Shown here: in pieces, positions 53,660 to 63,264 of the stretch
How the letters are laid out: each line of letters opens with the position of its first letter
Numbering within the stretch: position 1 is the first letter of the stretch
Source of the DNA: Pannonibacter indicus
Lineage (GTDB): Bacteria; Pseudomonadota; Alphaproteobacteria; Rhizobiales; Stappiaceae
Direction: 5' to 3'
DNA length: 64,000 nucleotides
Assembly: GCF_001418225.1 (NCBI RefSeq)
Contig: NZ_LIPT01000003.1
Location: forward strand, 488,141 to 552,140
The notes under the pieces: model-generated
Seen by the model: the letters and a program-made list of their open reading frames with translations, nothing else
The model's database searches: none
What the model was told of the DNA's origin: nothing
Made by a program: the position numbers and the translations under genes

Positions 53660-55315
53660 ATGGCACAATCAAAGGCCAAACTCATATCGCTCGAGGAAGG
53701 GGCCTTCGCCCTGTTCCTTGTGCTGCTCGCCTTCGCCTGCCTGATCGTGGCAGGGAAGACTTACGACCAGGTGATGGCATTCCATACGGCAATCGGCGCT
53801 CTGTTCGCTGCTGCCGGTGCCTTCATCATCTTCAAGAACTACTTCGATGACGGCGGGATCGAGATCCCGCAGGAAATCGGCGGCAAGCCGAACTACAACA
53901 TGGGGCCGGTCAAGTTCGGCACCGTGGCTGCCATGTTCTGGGGCATCGCCGGTTTCACCGCCGGTCTCATCATCGCGCTTCAGCTGGCCTTTCCGGCGCT
54001 GAATTTCGATCTGCCCTGGACCAATTTCGGGCGCCTGCGTCCGCTGCACACCTCTGCGGTGATCTTCGCCTTCGGTGGCAACGTGCTGCTCGCGACATCC
54101 ATGTATGTGGTCCAGCGCACCTGCCGCGTCCGCATGCCGGGCAAGATCCTGCCCTGGTTCGTCATTCTCGGCTACAACGCCTTCATCATCATTGCCGGCA
54201 CGGGTTATCTGCTCGGCGCGACACAGGGCAAGGAATATGCCGAGCCGGAATGGTACGCCGACCTGTGGCTGACCATCGTCTGGGTGGCTTACCTGTTCCT
54301 GTTCCTTGGCACCATCTGGAAGCGCAAGGAGCCGCATATCTATGTGGCGAACTGGTTCTACCTTGCCTTCATCGTCACCATTGCGATGCTGCATCTGGTC
54401 AACAACGCCACCATTCCGGTGTCGGTGTTCGGGACCAAGTCCTACATCGTCTGGTCTGGCGTGCAGGATGCGATGGTGCAGTGGTGGTATGGGCATAACG
54501 CGGTGGGCTTCTTCCTGACCGCTGGCTTCCTGGCCATCATGTACTATTTCGTGCCCAAGCGTGCCGAACGGCCGGTCTATTCCTACCGCCTGTCGATCGT
54601 GCACTTCTGGGCGCTGATCTTCATCTACATCTGGGCCGGCCCCCACCACCTGCACTACACGGCTCTGCCGCAGTGGGCATCGACGCTGGGCGCCACCTTC
54701 TCCGTGATCCTGTGGATGCCCTCCTGGGGCGGTATGATCAACGGCCTGATGACCCTGTCAGGTGCCTGGGACAAGCTGCGGACCGATCCGGTGCTACGCA
54801 TGATGGTCGTGTCGGTTGCCTTCTACGGCATGTCGACCTTCGAAGGCCCGCTCATGAGCATCCGTGCCGTGAACTCGCTGTCGCATTACACCGACTGGAC
54901 CATTGGCCACGTGCATTCCGGTGCTCTGGGCTGGGTGGGCTACATCTCCTTCGGTGCGCTCTACTGCCTGGTTCCCTGGCTGTGGAAGAAGAAGGGCCTC
55001 TACTCGCTGAAGCTGGTGGACTGGCACTTCTGGCTCTCGACCATGGGCATCGTCCTGTACATCTGCGCCATGTGGGTGTCGGGCATCATGCAGGGCCTGA
55101 TGTGGCGCGCCTACGACAAGATGGGCTTCCTTGAATACTCCTTCATCGAAACCGTCGACGCCATGTTCCCCTACTACGTCATCCGTGCTCTTGGCGGCGC
55201 ACTCTTCGTGCTCGGCGCCGTGATCATGGCCTTCAACCTCTGGATGACCGTCCGTCATGGTGAGGCCGAAGTGGCCGAAACCGGTACGGCTGGCAATCTG
55301 GCTCCGGCCGAATAA
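53660..55315 (+). CDS. fixN: cbb3-type cytochrome c oxidase subunit I
   Basis: A 551-residue catalytic subunit (CcoN). It carries the heme b and the heme b3-CuB centre, with about 12 helices. Conserved pieces include [57 protein letters not shown] and [17 protein letters not shown], which contain the metal-ligand histidines. It reduces O2 to water at very low O2 and pumps protons. ATG 53660 ([10 protein letters not shown]) has GGCGGAAG upstream. First gene of fixNOQP. Confidence 0.97.
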   Translation: MAQSKAKLISLEEGAFALFLVLLAFACLIVAGKTYDQVMAFHTAIGALFAAAGAFIIFKNYFDDGGIEIPQEIGGKPNYNMGPVKFGTVAAMFWGIAGFTAGLIIALQLAFPALNFDLPWTNFGRLRPLHTSAVIFAFGGNVLLATSMYVVQRTCRVRMPGKILPWFVILGYNAFIIIAGTGYLLGATQGKEYAEPEWYADLWLTIVWVAYLFLFLGTIWKRKEPHIYVANWFYLAFIVTIAMLHLVNNATIPVSVFGTKSYIVWSGVQDAMVQWWYGHNAVGFFLTAGFLAIMYYFVPKRAERPVYSYRLSIVHFWALIFIYIWAGPHHLHYTALPQWASTLGATFSVILWMPSWGGMINGLMTLSGAWDKLRTDPVLRMMVVSVAFYGMSTFEGPLMSIRAVNSLSHYTDWTIGHVHSGALGWVGYISFGALYCLVPWLWKKKGLYSLKLVDWHFWLSTMGIVLYICAMWVSGIMQGLMWRAYDKMGFLEYSFIETVDAMFPYYVIRALGGALFVLGAVIMAFNLWMTVRHGEAEVAETGTAGNLAPAE

Positions 55316-55330
55316 GGGGGAGAGCAATCA

Positions 55331-56065
55331 ATGTCTGCCTGGGCAAAACACCAAATCTTCGAGAAGAACTCCATTCTTCTTCTTGTGGGCATCCTCCTGA
55401 TGGTCTCCATCGGCGGTCTCGTCGAGATCGTCCCGCTCTTCTATCTGAAAAGCACGATCGAGAAGGTGGAAGGGATGCGTCCCTACTCCCCGCTCGAACT
55501 GGCCGGCCGCAACATCTACATCCGTGAAGGGTGCTACCTCTGCCATTCGCAGATGGTCCGCCCGATGCGCGATGAACTGGAGCGCTATGGCAAGTACTCG
55601 CTGGCTGCGGAATCCATGTATGACCATCCGTTCCAGTGGGGCTCCAAGCGCACGGGTCCGGATCTCGCCCGCGTCGGCGGCAAGTATTCCGACGACTGGC
55701 ACCGTGATCACCTGATCAACCCGCGCTCTGTCGTGCCGGAATCGATCATGCCGGGCTATCCGTTCCTCATGACGGCCAAGCTCGACACCCGTGGCATTGC
55801 CGACCACCTGAAGGTGAATGCAATCGTCGGCGTGCCTTACACGGACGAAATGATCGAAAAGGCCGCCGCCGACCTGGCCATTCAGGCCAACCCGGATGCA
55901 GACGGCGTGGATGAATTCCTTGCCCGTTACCCGAAGGCTGTTGTCCGTGACTTCGACGGCAATCCGAAGGACCTGACGGAAATGGATGCGCTCATCGCCT
56001 ATCTGCAGATGCTTGGAACGCTCGTGGATTTCACGATCTACGACGACAAGGCGAACCTGCGCTGA
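55331..56065 (+). CDS. fixO: cbb3-type cytochrome c oxidase subunit II
   Basis: A 244-residue mono-heme cytochrome c subunit (CcoO). An N-terminal membrane anchor ([20 protein letters not shown]) precedes the heme c site CYLCH at residues 68-72. The distal ligand region has [20 protein letters not shown] and MPGYPFLM. It relays electrons from FixP to FixN. GGGGAG precedes ATG 55331, 15 bases after fixN. Confidence 0.97.
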   Translation: MSAWAKHQIFEKNSILLLVGILLMVSIGGLVEIVPLFYLKSTIEKVEGMRPYSPLELAGRNIYIREGCYLCHSQMVRPMRDELERYGKYSLAAESMYDHPFQWGSKRTGPDLARVGGKYSDDWHRDHLINPRSVVPESIMPGYPFLMTAKLDTRGIADHLKVNAIVGVPYTDEMIEKAAADLAIQANPDADGVDEFLARYPKAVVRDFDGNPKDLTEMDALIAYLQMLGTLVDFTIYDDKANLR

Positions 56066-56075
56066 GGAGGCTCAC

Positions 56076-56231
56076 ATGAACGAGACCTACATGACCCTGG
56101 CCAGCTTCGCCCAGACGGGTGGCACGATCTACTTCGTGCTGATGTTTGCAGGTGTGCTCGCCTATGCCCTCTGGCCCCGCAATGCAGACCGCTTTGACGA
56201 GGCCGCCAAGATCCCGTTCCGGGAGGACTGA
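56076..56231 (+). CDS. fixQ: cbb3-type cytochrome c oxidase subunit IV
   Basis: A 51-residue CcoQ. It has one membrane helix, GTIYFVLMFAGVLAYALWP, and a polar tail ending in AAKIPFRED. It stabilises the association of FixP with the FixNO core. GAGGAGG precedes ATG 56076. The length and the LWPRNADRFDEAAKIPF ending are typical. Confidence 0.95.
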   Translation: MNETYMTLASFAQTGGTIYFVLMFAGVLAYALWPRNADRFDEAAKIPFRED

Positions 56232-56234
56232 CAG

Positions 56235-57113
56235 ATGAGCGACATTCACAAGAAGGAGATCGATGCTGTCTCCGGCGTCGAAACGACAGGCCACGAGTGG
56301 GACGGGCTCAAGGAGCTCAACAATCCCCTGCCGAAGTGGTGGCTCTATGTCTTCTACGCCACGATCGTCTGGGCGATCGGCTACTGGGTGGTCTATCCGT
56401 CCTGGCCGCTGCTCAGCGGTTACACCGCCGGCGTCCTTGGCAACAGCCAGCGCGCAGACGCGCTGACGGCTGTCGAGGCCGGTCAGGCCGCCCGTGCCCA
56501 GCTGGGTGCGGGTCTCAATGATGCCAGCGTGGAAGAGATTGCAGCCAAGCCGGAACTGCTCGACTTTGCCATGGCGAATGGCCGTGCAGCTTTCGGTGAC
56601 AACTGCGCAGCCTGCCACGGCTCGGGTGCTACGGGTGCTATCGGCTATCCGAACCTGCAGGATGACAGCTGGATCTGGGGCGGCACGCTTGAGGATATCT
56701 ATACAACCCTCAAGTATGGCATCCGCTCGGGTCATGATGAGGCCCGGATGAGCGAAATGCCAGCCTTCGGCCGTGATGAACTCCTCGACAAGACCCAGAT
56801 CGATCAGGTCGCCAACTTCGTCGCATCGCGCGCCGGACTGGAAACCGAACCCGGTGTGGATCTGGCTGCGGGCGAGGTCGTCTATCAGGACAACTGCGCA
56901 TCCTGCCATGGTGAGGATCTCGCCGGCATTCGCGAGATGGGCGCACCGAACCTGCTTTCGGCGAACTACCTGTTCGGCAAGTCGGTTCAGGCCATCAAGG
57001 CGCAGGTCAATGCCCCGCGTCATGGTGTGATGCCTGCCTGGGAAGGCCGTCTTGATCCGGCGACCATCAAGTCGCTGGCTGTCTACGTGCACTCCTTCGG
57101 TGGCGGCGAATAA
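56235..57113 (+). CDS. fixP: cbb3-type cytochrome c oxidase subunit III, di-heme
   Basis: A 292-residue di-heme cytochrome c (CcoP). The N-terminal part has EWDGLKELNNPLPKWWLYVF and one membrane helix. Two heme c sites follow: CAACH (residues 124-128) and CASCH (221-225). It accepts electrons from cytochrome c or bc1. It starts three bases after fixQ, ending the fixNOQP operon. Confidence 0.97.
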   Translation: MSDIHKKEIDAVSGVETTGHEWDGLKELNNPLPKWWLYVFYATIVWAIGYWVVYPSWPLLSGYTAGVLGNSQRADALTAVEAGQAARAQLGAGLNDASVEEIAAKPELLDFAMANGRAAFGDNCAACHGSGATGAIGYPNLQDDSWIWGGTLEDIYTTLKYGIRSGHDEARMSEMPAFGRDELLDKTQIDQVANFVASRAGLETEPGVDLAAGEVVYQDNCASCHGEDLAGIREMGAPNLLSANYLFGKSVQAIKAQVNAPRHGVMPAWEGRLDPATIKSLAVYVHSFGGGE

Positions 57114-57183
57114 GTCCGGAAATCTTGCGGGAGCTGCATGATGTGCAGGTACCGTGAGGACCGAAAATGACCAGACATACAAG

Positions 57184-57210
57184 GGCCGGGCACGCAAGTG
57201 TCCGGCCTTT
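57184..57210 (+). terminator. fixNOQP terminator
   Basis: GGCCGGGCAC and GTGTCCGGCC pair with one mismatch around GCAA, followed by TTTGG. It lies between fixP and the fixG FNR box. Confidence 0.65.
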
Positions 57211-57236
57211 GGACATGATGCCGCATTTGATCAGGC

Positions 57237-57250
57237 TCAAGGCCCGAAGC
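57237..57250 (+). promoter_or_regulatory. FNR/FixK box before fixG
   Basis: TTGATCAGGCTCAA keeps nine of ten positions of TTGATN4ATCAA. It lies 115 bases before the fixG ATG and after the fixNOQP terminator, so fixGHIS has its own FixK-type promoter. Confidence 0.8.
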
Positions 57251-57365
57251 GTCCGCGCCGTCTAGTGTGTCTTGAAGGTCAGCATGAACCCGGGTCTGCG
57301 CCCTCGCGCTGCGCCCGGACCCGCCCGGGTGCCGTTGGGGCCGGAAACCGGGACGAAAGGACGGA

Positions 57366-58826
57366 ATGATGCGAGTCGAGCCAAATGCCGCCGGTGCTGG
57401 CGGTGAGCCAGAAGAGTGGTTTGCGTCTGCCCGGAAGATCTATCCGATGGCGGTCAAGGGAACCTTCCGCAAGATCAAGTGGGCGCTGCTGTTCATCACG
57501 CTGGGCATCTACTATTTCCTTCCCTTCATCCGCTGGGACCGGGGGCCGAACGCTCCCAACCAGGCGGTTCTCGTCGATCTTCAAGGCCGGCGTGCCTATT
57601 TCTTCTTCATCGAGATCTGGCCGCAGGAGGTCTATTACCTCACCGGGCTGCTGATCATTGCGGCTCTGTCACTGTTTCTGATGAACGCGGTCGCCGGGCG
57701 TCTGTGGTGCGGCTATCTCTGCCCGCAGACGGTGTGGACCGACCTGTTTCTCTGGGTCGAGCGCAAGATCGAAGGTGACCGGCGCGAGCGCATTGCGCTC
57801 GACAAGGCACCGATGAGCCTGTCGAAGTTCGGCAAACGCGCAGCCAAGCATGTGTCCTGGCTGATGATCGCCTGGTGGACCGGCGGTGCCTGGGTGCTCT
57901 ATTTCTCCGATGCGCCGACGCTGGTCTATGAACTCGCCACCTTCCAGGCACCGCTGAGTGCCTATGTGTGGATCGGAATCCTGACCACGACCACCTATCT
58001 GCTGGCCGGCTTCATGCGCGAGCAGGTCTGCATCTACATGTGCCCCTGGCCGCGCATTCAGGCGGCGCTGACGGACGAGAAGGCGCTGAACGTCACCTAC
58101 CGCTGGGACCGGGGCGAGCCGCGCGGACCGCTGAAGCGCAACAAGCAGCTGGCAGCGCTTGGCCAGCCGGCTGGTGACTGCGTTGACTGCGGCCAATGCT
58201 TCCACGTCTGCCCGACGGGCGTCGACATCCGCAACGGCCTGCAGCTCGATTGCATTCAGTGCGGGTTGTGCATTGACGCCTGCGACGCGGTGATGACCCG
58301 CGTCGGCAAGCCCACGGGCCTCATCGGCTATGACACGGACGAGAACATCCAGCGGCGGCTGGAGGGCAAGGACCCGGCCTATGATATCGTGCGTCCGCGC
58401 ACCATCATCTATGCTGCGGTCATCGCCATCACGGGGGCCATCATGCTCTATGCGCTGCTCGCCCGCGACTTTGCCGGCATCAGCGTGCTGCATGACCGCA
58501 ACCCGATCTTCGTCCAGCAGAATGACGGCTCGGTGCGCAACGGCTTCACCGTCCGCCTGCTGAACAAGCAGAACCATGAACGCACTTTCATGCTCAATGT
58601 TGAAGGCATGCCCGGCGGTACGAGGGTCGAGGCGATCGGCATCGACCACTATGTGGATGGCCGTCCCTTCATCGTTGTCGGCCCGGACCAGAGCCGTGAG
58701 ATCCGCGTGCTGGTCTATTCCCCGGCTGATGCAAAACTTGCGTCCTCGACCCCCGTCATCTTCCGCCTGACGGACACGGTGATGGGCGAGGTTGTCTACA
58801 CCAGCGATTATTTCAAGGCCCCATAG
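57366..58826 (+). CDS. fixG: cbb3 oxidase assembly iron-sulfur protein (CcoG/RdxA)
   Basis: A 486-residue membrane protein. About five helices include the CxxxxCP-type motifs LWCGYLCPQTVW and VCIYMCPWPR. They flank a bacterial ferredoxin segment with two 4Fe-4S motifs: Cys272, 275, 278, 282 and Cys296, 299, 302, 306. A periplasmic C-terminal domain (FTVRLLNKQNHERTF, then YVDGRPFIV) ends the protein. CcoG reduces Cu(II) for CuB insertion. The start is ATG 57366 or the tandem ATG at 57369. Confidence 0.95.
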   Translation: MMRVEPNAAGAGGEPEEWFASARKIYPMAVKGTFRKIKWALLFITLGIYYFLPFIRWDRGPNAPNQAVLVDLQGRRAYFFFIEIWPQEVYYLTGLLIIAALSLFLMNAVAGRLWCGYLCPQTVWTDLFLWVERKIEGDRRERIALDKAPMSLSKFGKRAAKHVSWLMIAWWTGGAWVLYFSDAPTLVYELATFQAPLSAYVWIGILTTTTYLLAGFMREQVCIYMCPWPRIQAALTDEKALNVTYRWDRGEPRGPLKRNKQLAALGQPAGDCVDCGQCFHVCPTGVDIRNGLQLDCIQCGLCIDACDAVMTRVGKPTGLIGYDTDENIQRRLEGKDPAYDIVRPRTIIYAAVIAITGAIMLYALLARDFAGISVLHDRNPIFVQQNDGSVRNGFTVRLLNKQNHERTFMLNVEGMPGGTRVEAIGIDHYVDGRPFIVVGPDQSREIRVLVYSPADAKLASSTPVIFRLTDTVMGEVVYTSDYFKAP

Positions 58827-58835
58827 GAGGACCAG

Positions 58836-59375
58836 ATGACGCAGACACTTGCGAGGATGGGCAAGGGTAATGGAATGGCAGGGGCGGCGCGCCGCCCCAT
58901 GACCGGATGGACGGTTCTGATCTGGCTGACGGGCTTTTTCGGGGTCATCTTTGCGGTCAACGGTATCTTCCTCTGGGTTGCTCTCGGCAGCTTCCCCGGA
59001 ACAGTCGTCGACAGTTCCTACAGGGCGGGACAGGCCTTCAACAATGAGGTGGCAGCGGCGCGCGAACAGGCGTCTCGCGGCTGGCAGGTCGGCGTGCATC
59101 TCGAGCGCAGTATCGAAGGCCGTGCCCAGATCGCCATCAATGCCGAAAAGGCCGACGGCTCGCCGGTTTCCGGTGTGACCTTCGAAGCGAAGCTGATGCA
59201 CCCGGTGGCAAAGGGACAGGATCAGACCGTGGACCTGACCGAAGGGGAAAGCGGGCATTACACGGCCTTGACGCCGGAGCCGCTGGCCGCGGGCAACTGG
59301 CACCTGATCATCGAGGCCCATGGGGCCGAGGGCCGGGTGTTCCGGTCCGAGAACAAGCTCTTCCTCAAGGACTGA
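58836..59375 (+). CDS. fixH: cbb3 oxidase assembly protein FixH (CcoH)
   Basis: A 179-residue single-pass protein. The helix is VLIWLTGFFGVIFAVNGIFL, followed by FPGTVVDSSYRAGQAFNNEV, the CcoH signature. A periplasmic beta domain ends in FRSENKLFLKD. It binds the oxidase complex during assembly. AGGAGG precedes ATG 58836, nine bases after fixG. Confidence 0.95.
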   Translation: MTQTLARMGKGNGMAGAARRPMTGWTVLIWLTGFFGVIFAVNGIFLWVALGSFPGTVVDSSYRAGQAFNNEVAAAREQASRGWQVGVHLERSIEGRAQIAINAEKADGSPVSGVTFEAKLMHPVAKGQDQTVDLTEGESGHYTALTPEPLAAGNWHLIIEAHGAEGRVFRSENKLFLKD

Positions 59376-59447
59376 GTCCGGCAAGCGCCCTGCGCGGTTC
59401 GGGGGGCGAGCCGGGCATGGCATTTTCTCCCGCGAAAAGGACGGATC

Positions 59448-61733
59448 ATGACTGTGCATATGCGTGACTGGGACGCATTCGTCACACCCGGAGAAGAGGG
59501 CAGGGCCCATATGGACCTGGCCGTCGAGGGCATCACCTGTGCAGCCTGCATGGGCGACATCGAGCGCGGGCTGATGCGCCTGCCGGGCGTCGCCAGAGCG
59601 CGCGTCAACCTCACCTCTCACCGGCTCGCAGTGGACTGGGATGCCGCAGCCACCGGCGCAGACAAGATTGTCGCCACACTGGCACGCATGGGCTACAAGG
59701 CCCACCCGTTCGATCCGGCTTCGGCGCGCAACCGTCAGGACCAGACGGGGCGGGAACTGATGCGCGCCATCGCCGTCTCCGGCTTTGCAGCGATGAACAT
59801 CATGCTGCTCTCCGTCTCGGTCTGGTCGGGCAATGTCACAGATATCACCGATGAAACCCGCGATCTGTTTCACTGGATCTCGGCGCTGATCGCCCTTCCG
59901 GCGGTTGCCTATGCGGGCCGCCCTTTCTTCAGAAGTGCCTTCAATGCCATCCGCGGCCGCCGCCTCAACATGGATGTGCCGATTTCCATCGGCGTGTGCC
60001 TCGCGGTCGGGCTGTCGCTGGTCCAGACCGCGCAAAGCCAGCATCACGCCTATTTCGAATCCGCCACCATGCTTCTGTTTTTCCTGCTGGTCGGCCGCTA
60101 TCTCGATCACAACATGCGCGGCCGCACCCAGTCGCTGGCGGAGAATATCGCGGCCTTGAAGGGCGAGGTCGCGGCGCGGATCAATCCGGATGGCAGCGTG
60201 CGCGAGGTGCCGCTCTCCCGCATTCAACCCGGTGACCTCGTGCTGGTCACCGCCGGTGACCGCATTCCGGTTGACGGGATCATTGAAGAGGGTGTGTCCG
60301 AGGTCGATCAGAGCCTTGTGACCGGCGAAACGGCGCTTGAGCCGGTGAGGCCCGGGGACCGGGTCTATGCCGGCACCAGCAATGCCGATGGCGTGCTGCA
60401 TGTGCGTGTGGCGGCTGCCTCCGGTTCCACTGTACTGGATGAGGTGAACCGTCTGCTGGAAGCGGCCGGACAGGCCAAGTCCTCCTATGTCGTGCTCGCC
60501 GACCGGGCCGCCTCCATGTATTCGCCGGTGGTGCATGCGGCGGCAGCGCTGACCTTTGCCGGATGGGCGATTTATGGCATCGGCTGGCAGCCGGCGCTTG
60601 TCATCGCCATTTCGGTTCTCATCATCACCTGCCCCTGCGCGCTTGGCCTTGCCATTCCGGCGGTGCAGGTCGTCGCTTCCGGGCAATTGTTCAAGGCAGG
60701 CGTGCTGATCCGGTCCGGCGATGCCATCGAGCGGCTGGCGGCTGCCGACACCATCGTCTTCGACAAGACCGGCACGCTGACCCTGTCCGAGCCGGAACTG
60801 GTGGAAGAGCCGGATCTTTCGGACCGGGATCTGCTGCTCGCCGGGCGTCTGGCCCTGTCCAGCCGTCATCCCTTGGCCCGTGGCCTTGCCCAGGCAACGG
60901 CGGCCAGCGAGCCGCTGGCCGGTGTGGCGGAGACAAGCGGGGCAGGCGTCTCCTGCGATCTGGGGGCACGCGAAATCCGGCTTGGCAGCCCCGCCTTCTG
61001 CGGCGCGGCAGAGGCAGATGTGGCGGCGCTGATGCAGCGCCATCCCGATGCCTCGCTGCTGGCCTATCGGGCCGGTGAGGGACAGGTGCGGCTGATCGCC
61101 CTGCGGCAGAAGCTCCGGCCTGATGCTCCGGCCGTTGCCGCCAGCCTTAGATCCATGGGCTACCATCTGGAGATCCTGTCCGGTGACCGGGCGGGCGCGG
61201 TGGAGCAGGCCGCCAATGCCCTTGGCATCAGTGAATGGCGGGCCGGGATGACGCCTGCGGGCAAGATTGCCCGGCTGGAGGAGTTGAAGCAGGCAGGCCG
61301 CACCGTGCTGATGGTCGGTGACGGGCTGAATGACGCTCCGGCTCTGGCCGCAGCGCATGTGTCGCTGTCGCCGGTGACCGCGGTTCACATCAGCCAGGCC
61401 GCTGCCGATGCCGTGTTCCTGGGCGGTCCGCTCCGCCCCGTCGCCGAAGCGCTTGCCATCTCCCGCAAGGCCAAGGCCGCCATGATCGAGAACCTTTGGA
61501 TCTCGGTCATCTACAATCTGATCGCAGTTCCGATTGCGGTGGCGGGCTTTGTCACGCCGCTGATTGCGGCCGCCGCCATGTCGGGCTCGTCCCTCATCGT
61601 CACGGCCAACGCCCTGCGCCTGCGCCTTGTCAATGCGCGCATGGCACAAGACACGGTGCCCGGCCAGCCCGGAACCGGCGCGGCCACTGACCGCGCGCCT
61701 GCCATTTCTCTCAAGCCTCGGGGGGCAGAATGA
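59448..61733 (+). CDS. fixI: copper-translocating P-type ATPase for cbb3 oxidase assembly (CcoI)
   Basis: A 761-residue P1B-type ATPase. The N-terminal metal-binding motif is ITCAACMGDIERG (Cys31, Cys34). The membrane metal site is Cys395-Pro-Cys397 in IITCPCALGL, the phosphorylated Asp439 is in FDKTGTLTLS, and the hinge is GDGLND near 624-629. HPLA in SSRHPLARGL marks the nucleotide domain. CcoI exports copper to the periplasm for CuB. ATG 59448. The stop overlaps fixS in ATGA. Confidence 0.96.
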   Translation: MTVHMRDWDAFVTPGEEGRAHMDLAVEGITCAACMGDIERGLMRLPGVARARVNLTSHRLAVDWDAAATGADKIVATLARMGYKAHPFDPASARNRQDQTGRELMRAIAVSGFAAMNIMLLSVSVWSGNVTDITDETRDLFHWISALIALPAVAYAGRPFFRSAFNAIRGRRLNMDVPISIGVCLAVGLSLVQTAQSQHHAYFESATMLLFFLLVGRYLDHNMRGRTQSLAENIAALKGEVAARINPDGSVREVPLSRIQPGDLVLVTAGDRIPVDGIIEEGVSEVDQSLVTGETALEPVRPGDRVYAGTSNADGVLHVRVAAASGSTVLDEVNRLLEAAGQAKSSYVVLADRAASMYSPVVHAAAALTFAGWAIYGIGWQPALVIAISVLIITCPCALGLAIPAVQVVASGQLFKAGVLIRSGDAIERLAAADTIVFDKTGTLTLSEPELVEEPDLSDRDLLLAGRLALSSRHPLARGLAQATAASEPLAGVAETSGAGVSCDLGAREIRLGSPAFCGAAEADVAALMQRHPDASLLAYRAGEGQVRLIALRQKLRPDAPAVAASLRSMGYHLEILSGDRAGAVEQAANALGISEWRAGMTPAGKIARLEELKQAGRTVLMVGDGLNDAPALAAAHVSLSPVTAVHISQAAADAVFLGGPLRPVAEALAISRKAKAAMIENLWISVIYNLIAVPIAVAGFVTPLIAAAAMSGSSLIVTANALRLRLVNARMAQDTVPGQPGTGAATDRAPAISLKPRGAE

Positions 61734-61897
61734 CCATCCTGCTGTTTCTCATCCCGGTCGCCCTGTTCCTCGGTGGATTGGGGCTGGTGGGCTTCCTGTG
61801 GTCGCTGAAAAGCGGCCAGTATGATGATCTCGAAGGCGCCAGCTGGCGTATTCTGGATGATGATGATCTGGAAGACGGGGACGGAAAGAAAGCCTGA
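61730..61897 (+). CDS. fixS: cbb3 oxidase maturation protein FixS (CcoS)
   Basis: A 55-residue protein with one helix, LLFLIPVALFLGGLGLVGFL, followed by WSLKSGQYDDLEGASWRIL and an acidic tail. This is the exact CcoS pattern. It is needed to insert heme b and copper into cbb3. It overlaps fixI by four bases and is the last gene of fixGHIS. Confidence 0.95.
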   Translation: MTILLFLIPVALFLGGLGLVGFLWSLKSGQYDDLEGASWRILDDDDLEDGDGKKA

Positions 61898-61941
61898 CCG
61901 GCTGCGCGATATCCAGGAAATGCGATGCCGGGGCACATGCC

Positions 61942-62115
61942 TCAGCCGACGAGCGCGGTGATCACCATGCTGGCGGAGACGATCAGCAGAGCCAGACCGG
62001 AGAAGAGGAGAATATTCTCGTGAGCAGGGCCTGAGCTGGCACTGAAGGATGGGATCTGCGCGACAGGTTTGTCCCTGCGTGCCTCCCTCTTCTTCTCGAT
62101 GCGTTCGCTCTGCAT
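61942..62115 (-). CDS. small single-pass membrane protein of unknown function
   Basis: A 57-residue frame on the minus strand, too short for most gene callers. It has a highly charged N-terminus (MQSERIEKKREARRD), a Ser/Pro linker and a C-terminal helix (ILLFSGLALLIVSASMVITA). GGAGCC lies six bases before ATG 62115. It converges on fixS. The charge pattern and the ribosome site favour a real gene; I do not recognise the family. Confidence 0.6.
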   Translation of the reverse strand: MQSERIEKKREARRDKPVAQIPSFSASSGPAHENILLFSGLALLIVSASMVITALVG

Positions 62116-62594
62116 GGCTGGCTCCGGGCGTCAGGATGAAAGGCTATAGCTAAACCCCGCCTTGTCTGACTGTGACGTTTTTATAGCACGGCTCCCTGAA
62201 AGGCGCGTTAAGCCATAGCTCCGGATCGAGTTAATGCTTCGCAACTTTACCAAGGTTTAAACCCGGTAACTTGAATCTTATGTCAAATTCGCGGCATCTC
62301 CGGTTAAATGCCCTTGGGTAAAAGAAAATCCTCTGCCACTGCTTCGCTCGTGCAACGGGCTGAATTTATTGGAAAAATAGGTGGGCAGACTGAAAATGTC
62401 CTCATCAGGCTACGGAAATGCCCGCTTGAGCAGTCAAACCCTGTGCGCCTGTTAACAGTCGCGCTGAGCTGCTCCCGTGCAGAGGCCTTTTGCGCGGCCG
62501 TGGCCTGACAACGGAGCGCCGGGCACTGGCAGAGTTGACTAACTCTCTTTTCATCCTTTGCCTGTAGTCTGATCTGGACGAACGGAGGTGGCCG
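62116..62594. other. intergenic region before the CheY-like gene
   Basis: This is 479 bases, AT-richer than average at 62160-62400, with runs such as GGTTTAAACCCGG and AAAAGAAAATCC. It should hold the promoter of the CheY-like gene. The 66-codon open frame at 62308-62508 looks random and Cys-rich near its end, and I do not support it. No hairpin or regulator site is convincing. Confidence 0.4.
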
Positions 62595-63131
62595 GTGAGC
62601 CTTGATCTTGCCTCGCTGACATTTCTTCTGGTGGAAGACAGCGCCTACATGCGCACGATCCTGCGCACCATGCTGCAGGGTTTCGGGGCGCGGCGTATTG
62701 TCGAAGCCGAAGATGGTGCGTCTGGCCTTGAGGCCATGGACCGTGCCAATCCCGACATTCTGATTCTCGACTGGGTGATGCCGATCCTCGACGGCGCCGA
62801 CATGGTGCGCATGATCCGCACCCAGAACAATCCCTTTGCCTATATCCCGATCATCATGGTGACAGGGCATACGGAGCGCAGCCGCATCATCGAAGCGCGG
62901 CGTCTGGGCGTGCATGAGCTGTTGTCCAAGCCGATCTCGGCCAAGGCGCTTTATCAGCGGGTCTCCAGTGTGATCATGCAGCCGCGTGACTTTGTGAAGA
63001 CCCCGAGCTACTTCGGCCCTGCGCCGCGCGAAATCCGCAACCGCCAGAAGATCTGGCAGAGCGGGCTGCCGCAGCCGGGAAATGCCGGCGCGCCTGCGCA
63101 GGAATCCCAGGAAACTCAGGCCATCGGCTGA
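62595..63131 (+). CDS. CheY-like response regulator with C-terminal extension
   Basis: A 178-residue protein. The receiver (about 1-130) has FLLVEDSAYMRTILRTMLQG, the phosphoacceptor Asp59 in ILILDWVMPILDG, IIMVTGHTERSRI and the Lys in ELLSKPISAKALYQRV. A basic extension follows (RDFVKTPSYFGPAPREIRNR) and then a low-complexity tail; no DNA-binding domain is present. The F.KT..YFGP.R motif recurs in a large alphaproteobacterial single-receiver family of unknown partner. The start is GTG 62595 with CGGAGG upstream. Confidence 0.85.
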   Translation: MSLDLASLTFLLVEDSAYMRTILRTMLQGFGARRIVEAEDGASGLEAMDRANPDILILDWVMPILDGADMVRMIRTQNNPFAYIPIIMVTGHTERSRIIEARRLGVHELLSKPISAKALYQRVSSVIMQPRDFVKTPSYFGPAPREIRNRQKIWQSGLPQPGNAGAPAQESQETQAIG

Positions 63132-63172
63132 GGCCGGTTCTGCGCCGGGAACTTCGTAGAAACAAAGAGATC

Positions 63173-63210
63173 GAGCACTCTCGGCGGCTTCGTTTTCAAC
63201 GAAAGTGCTC
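63173..63210 (+). terminator. possible terminator hairpin after the CheY-like gene
   Basis: GAGCACT and AGTGCTC pair at the base; TTCGTT and AACGAA pair at the tip around TTC, with an asymmetric bulge. No T run follows, so its function is uncertain. Confidence 0.35.
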
Positions 63211-63264
63211 TGGCTGCCGTTCTGCAGCACGTCCCAACCGCGTACGGACCGCAAAGGGCCCGTA

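Noticed and set aside
57669..61649. 1326-codon open frame on the minus strand across fixG-fixI
   Set aside because: It is antisense to fixG, fixH and fixI, which have clear family motifs; the composition (Arg, Gly, His, Gln) is that of a GC-rich shadow.
62308..62508. 66-codon plus-strand frame before the CheY-like gene
   Set aside because: No ribosome site, odd composition and no motif; most likely intergenic.
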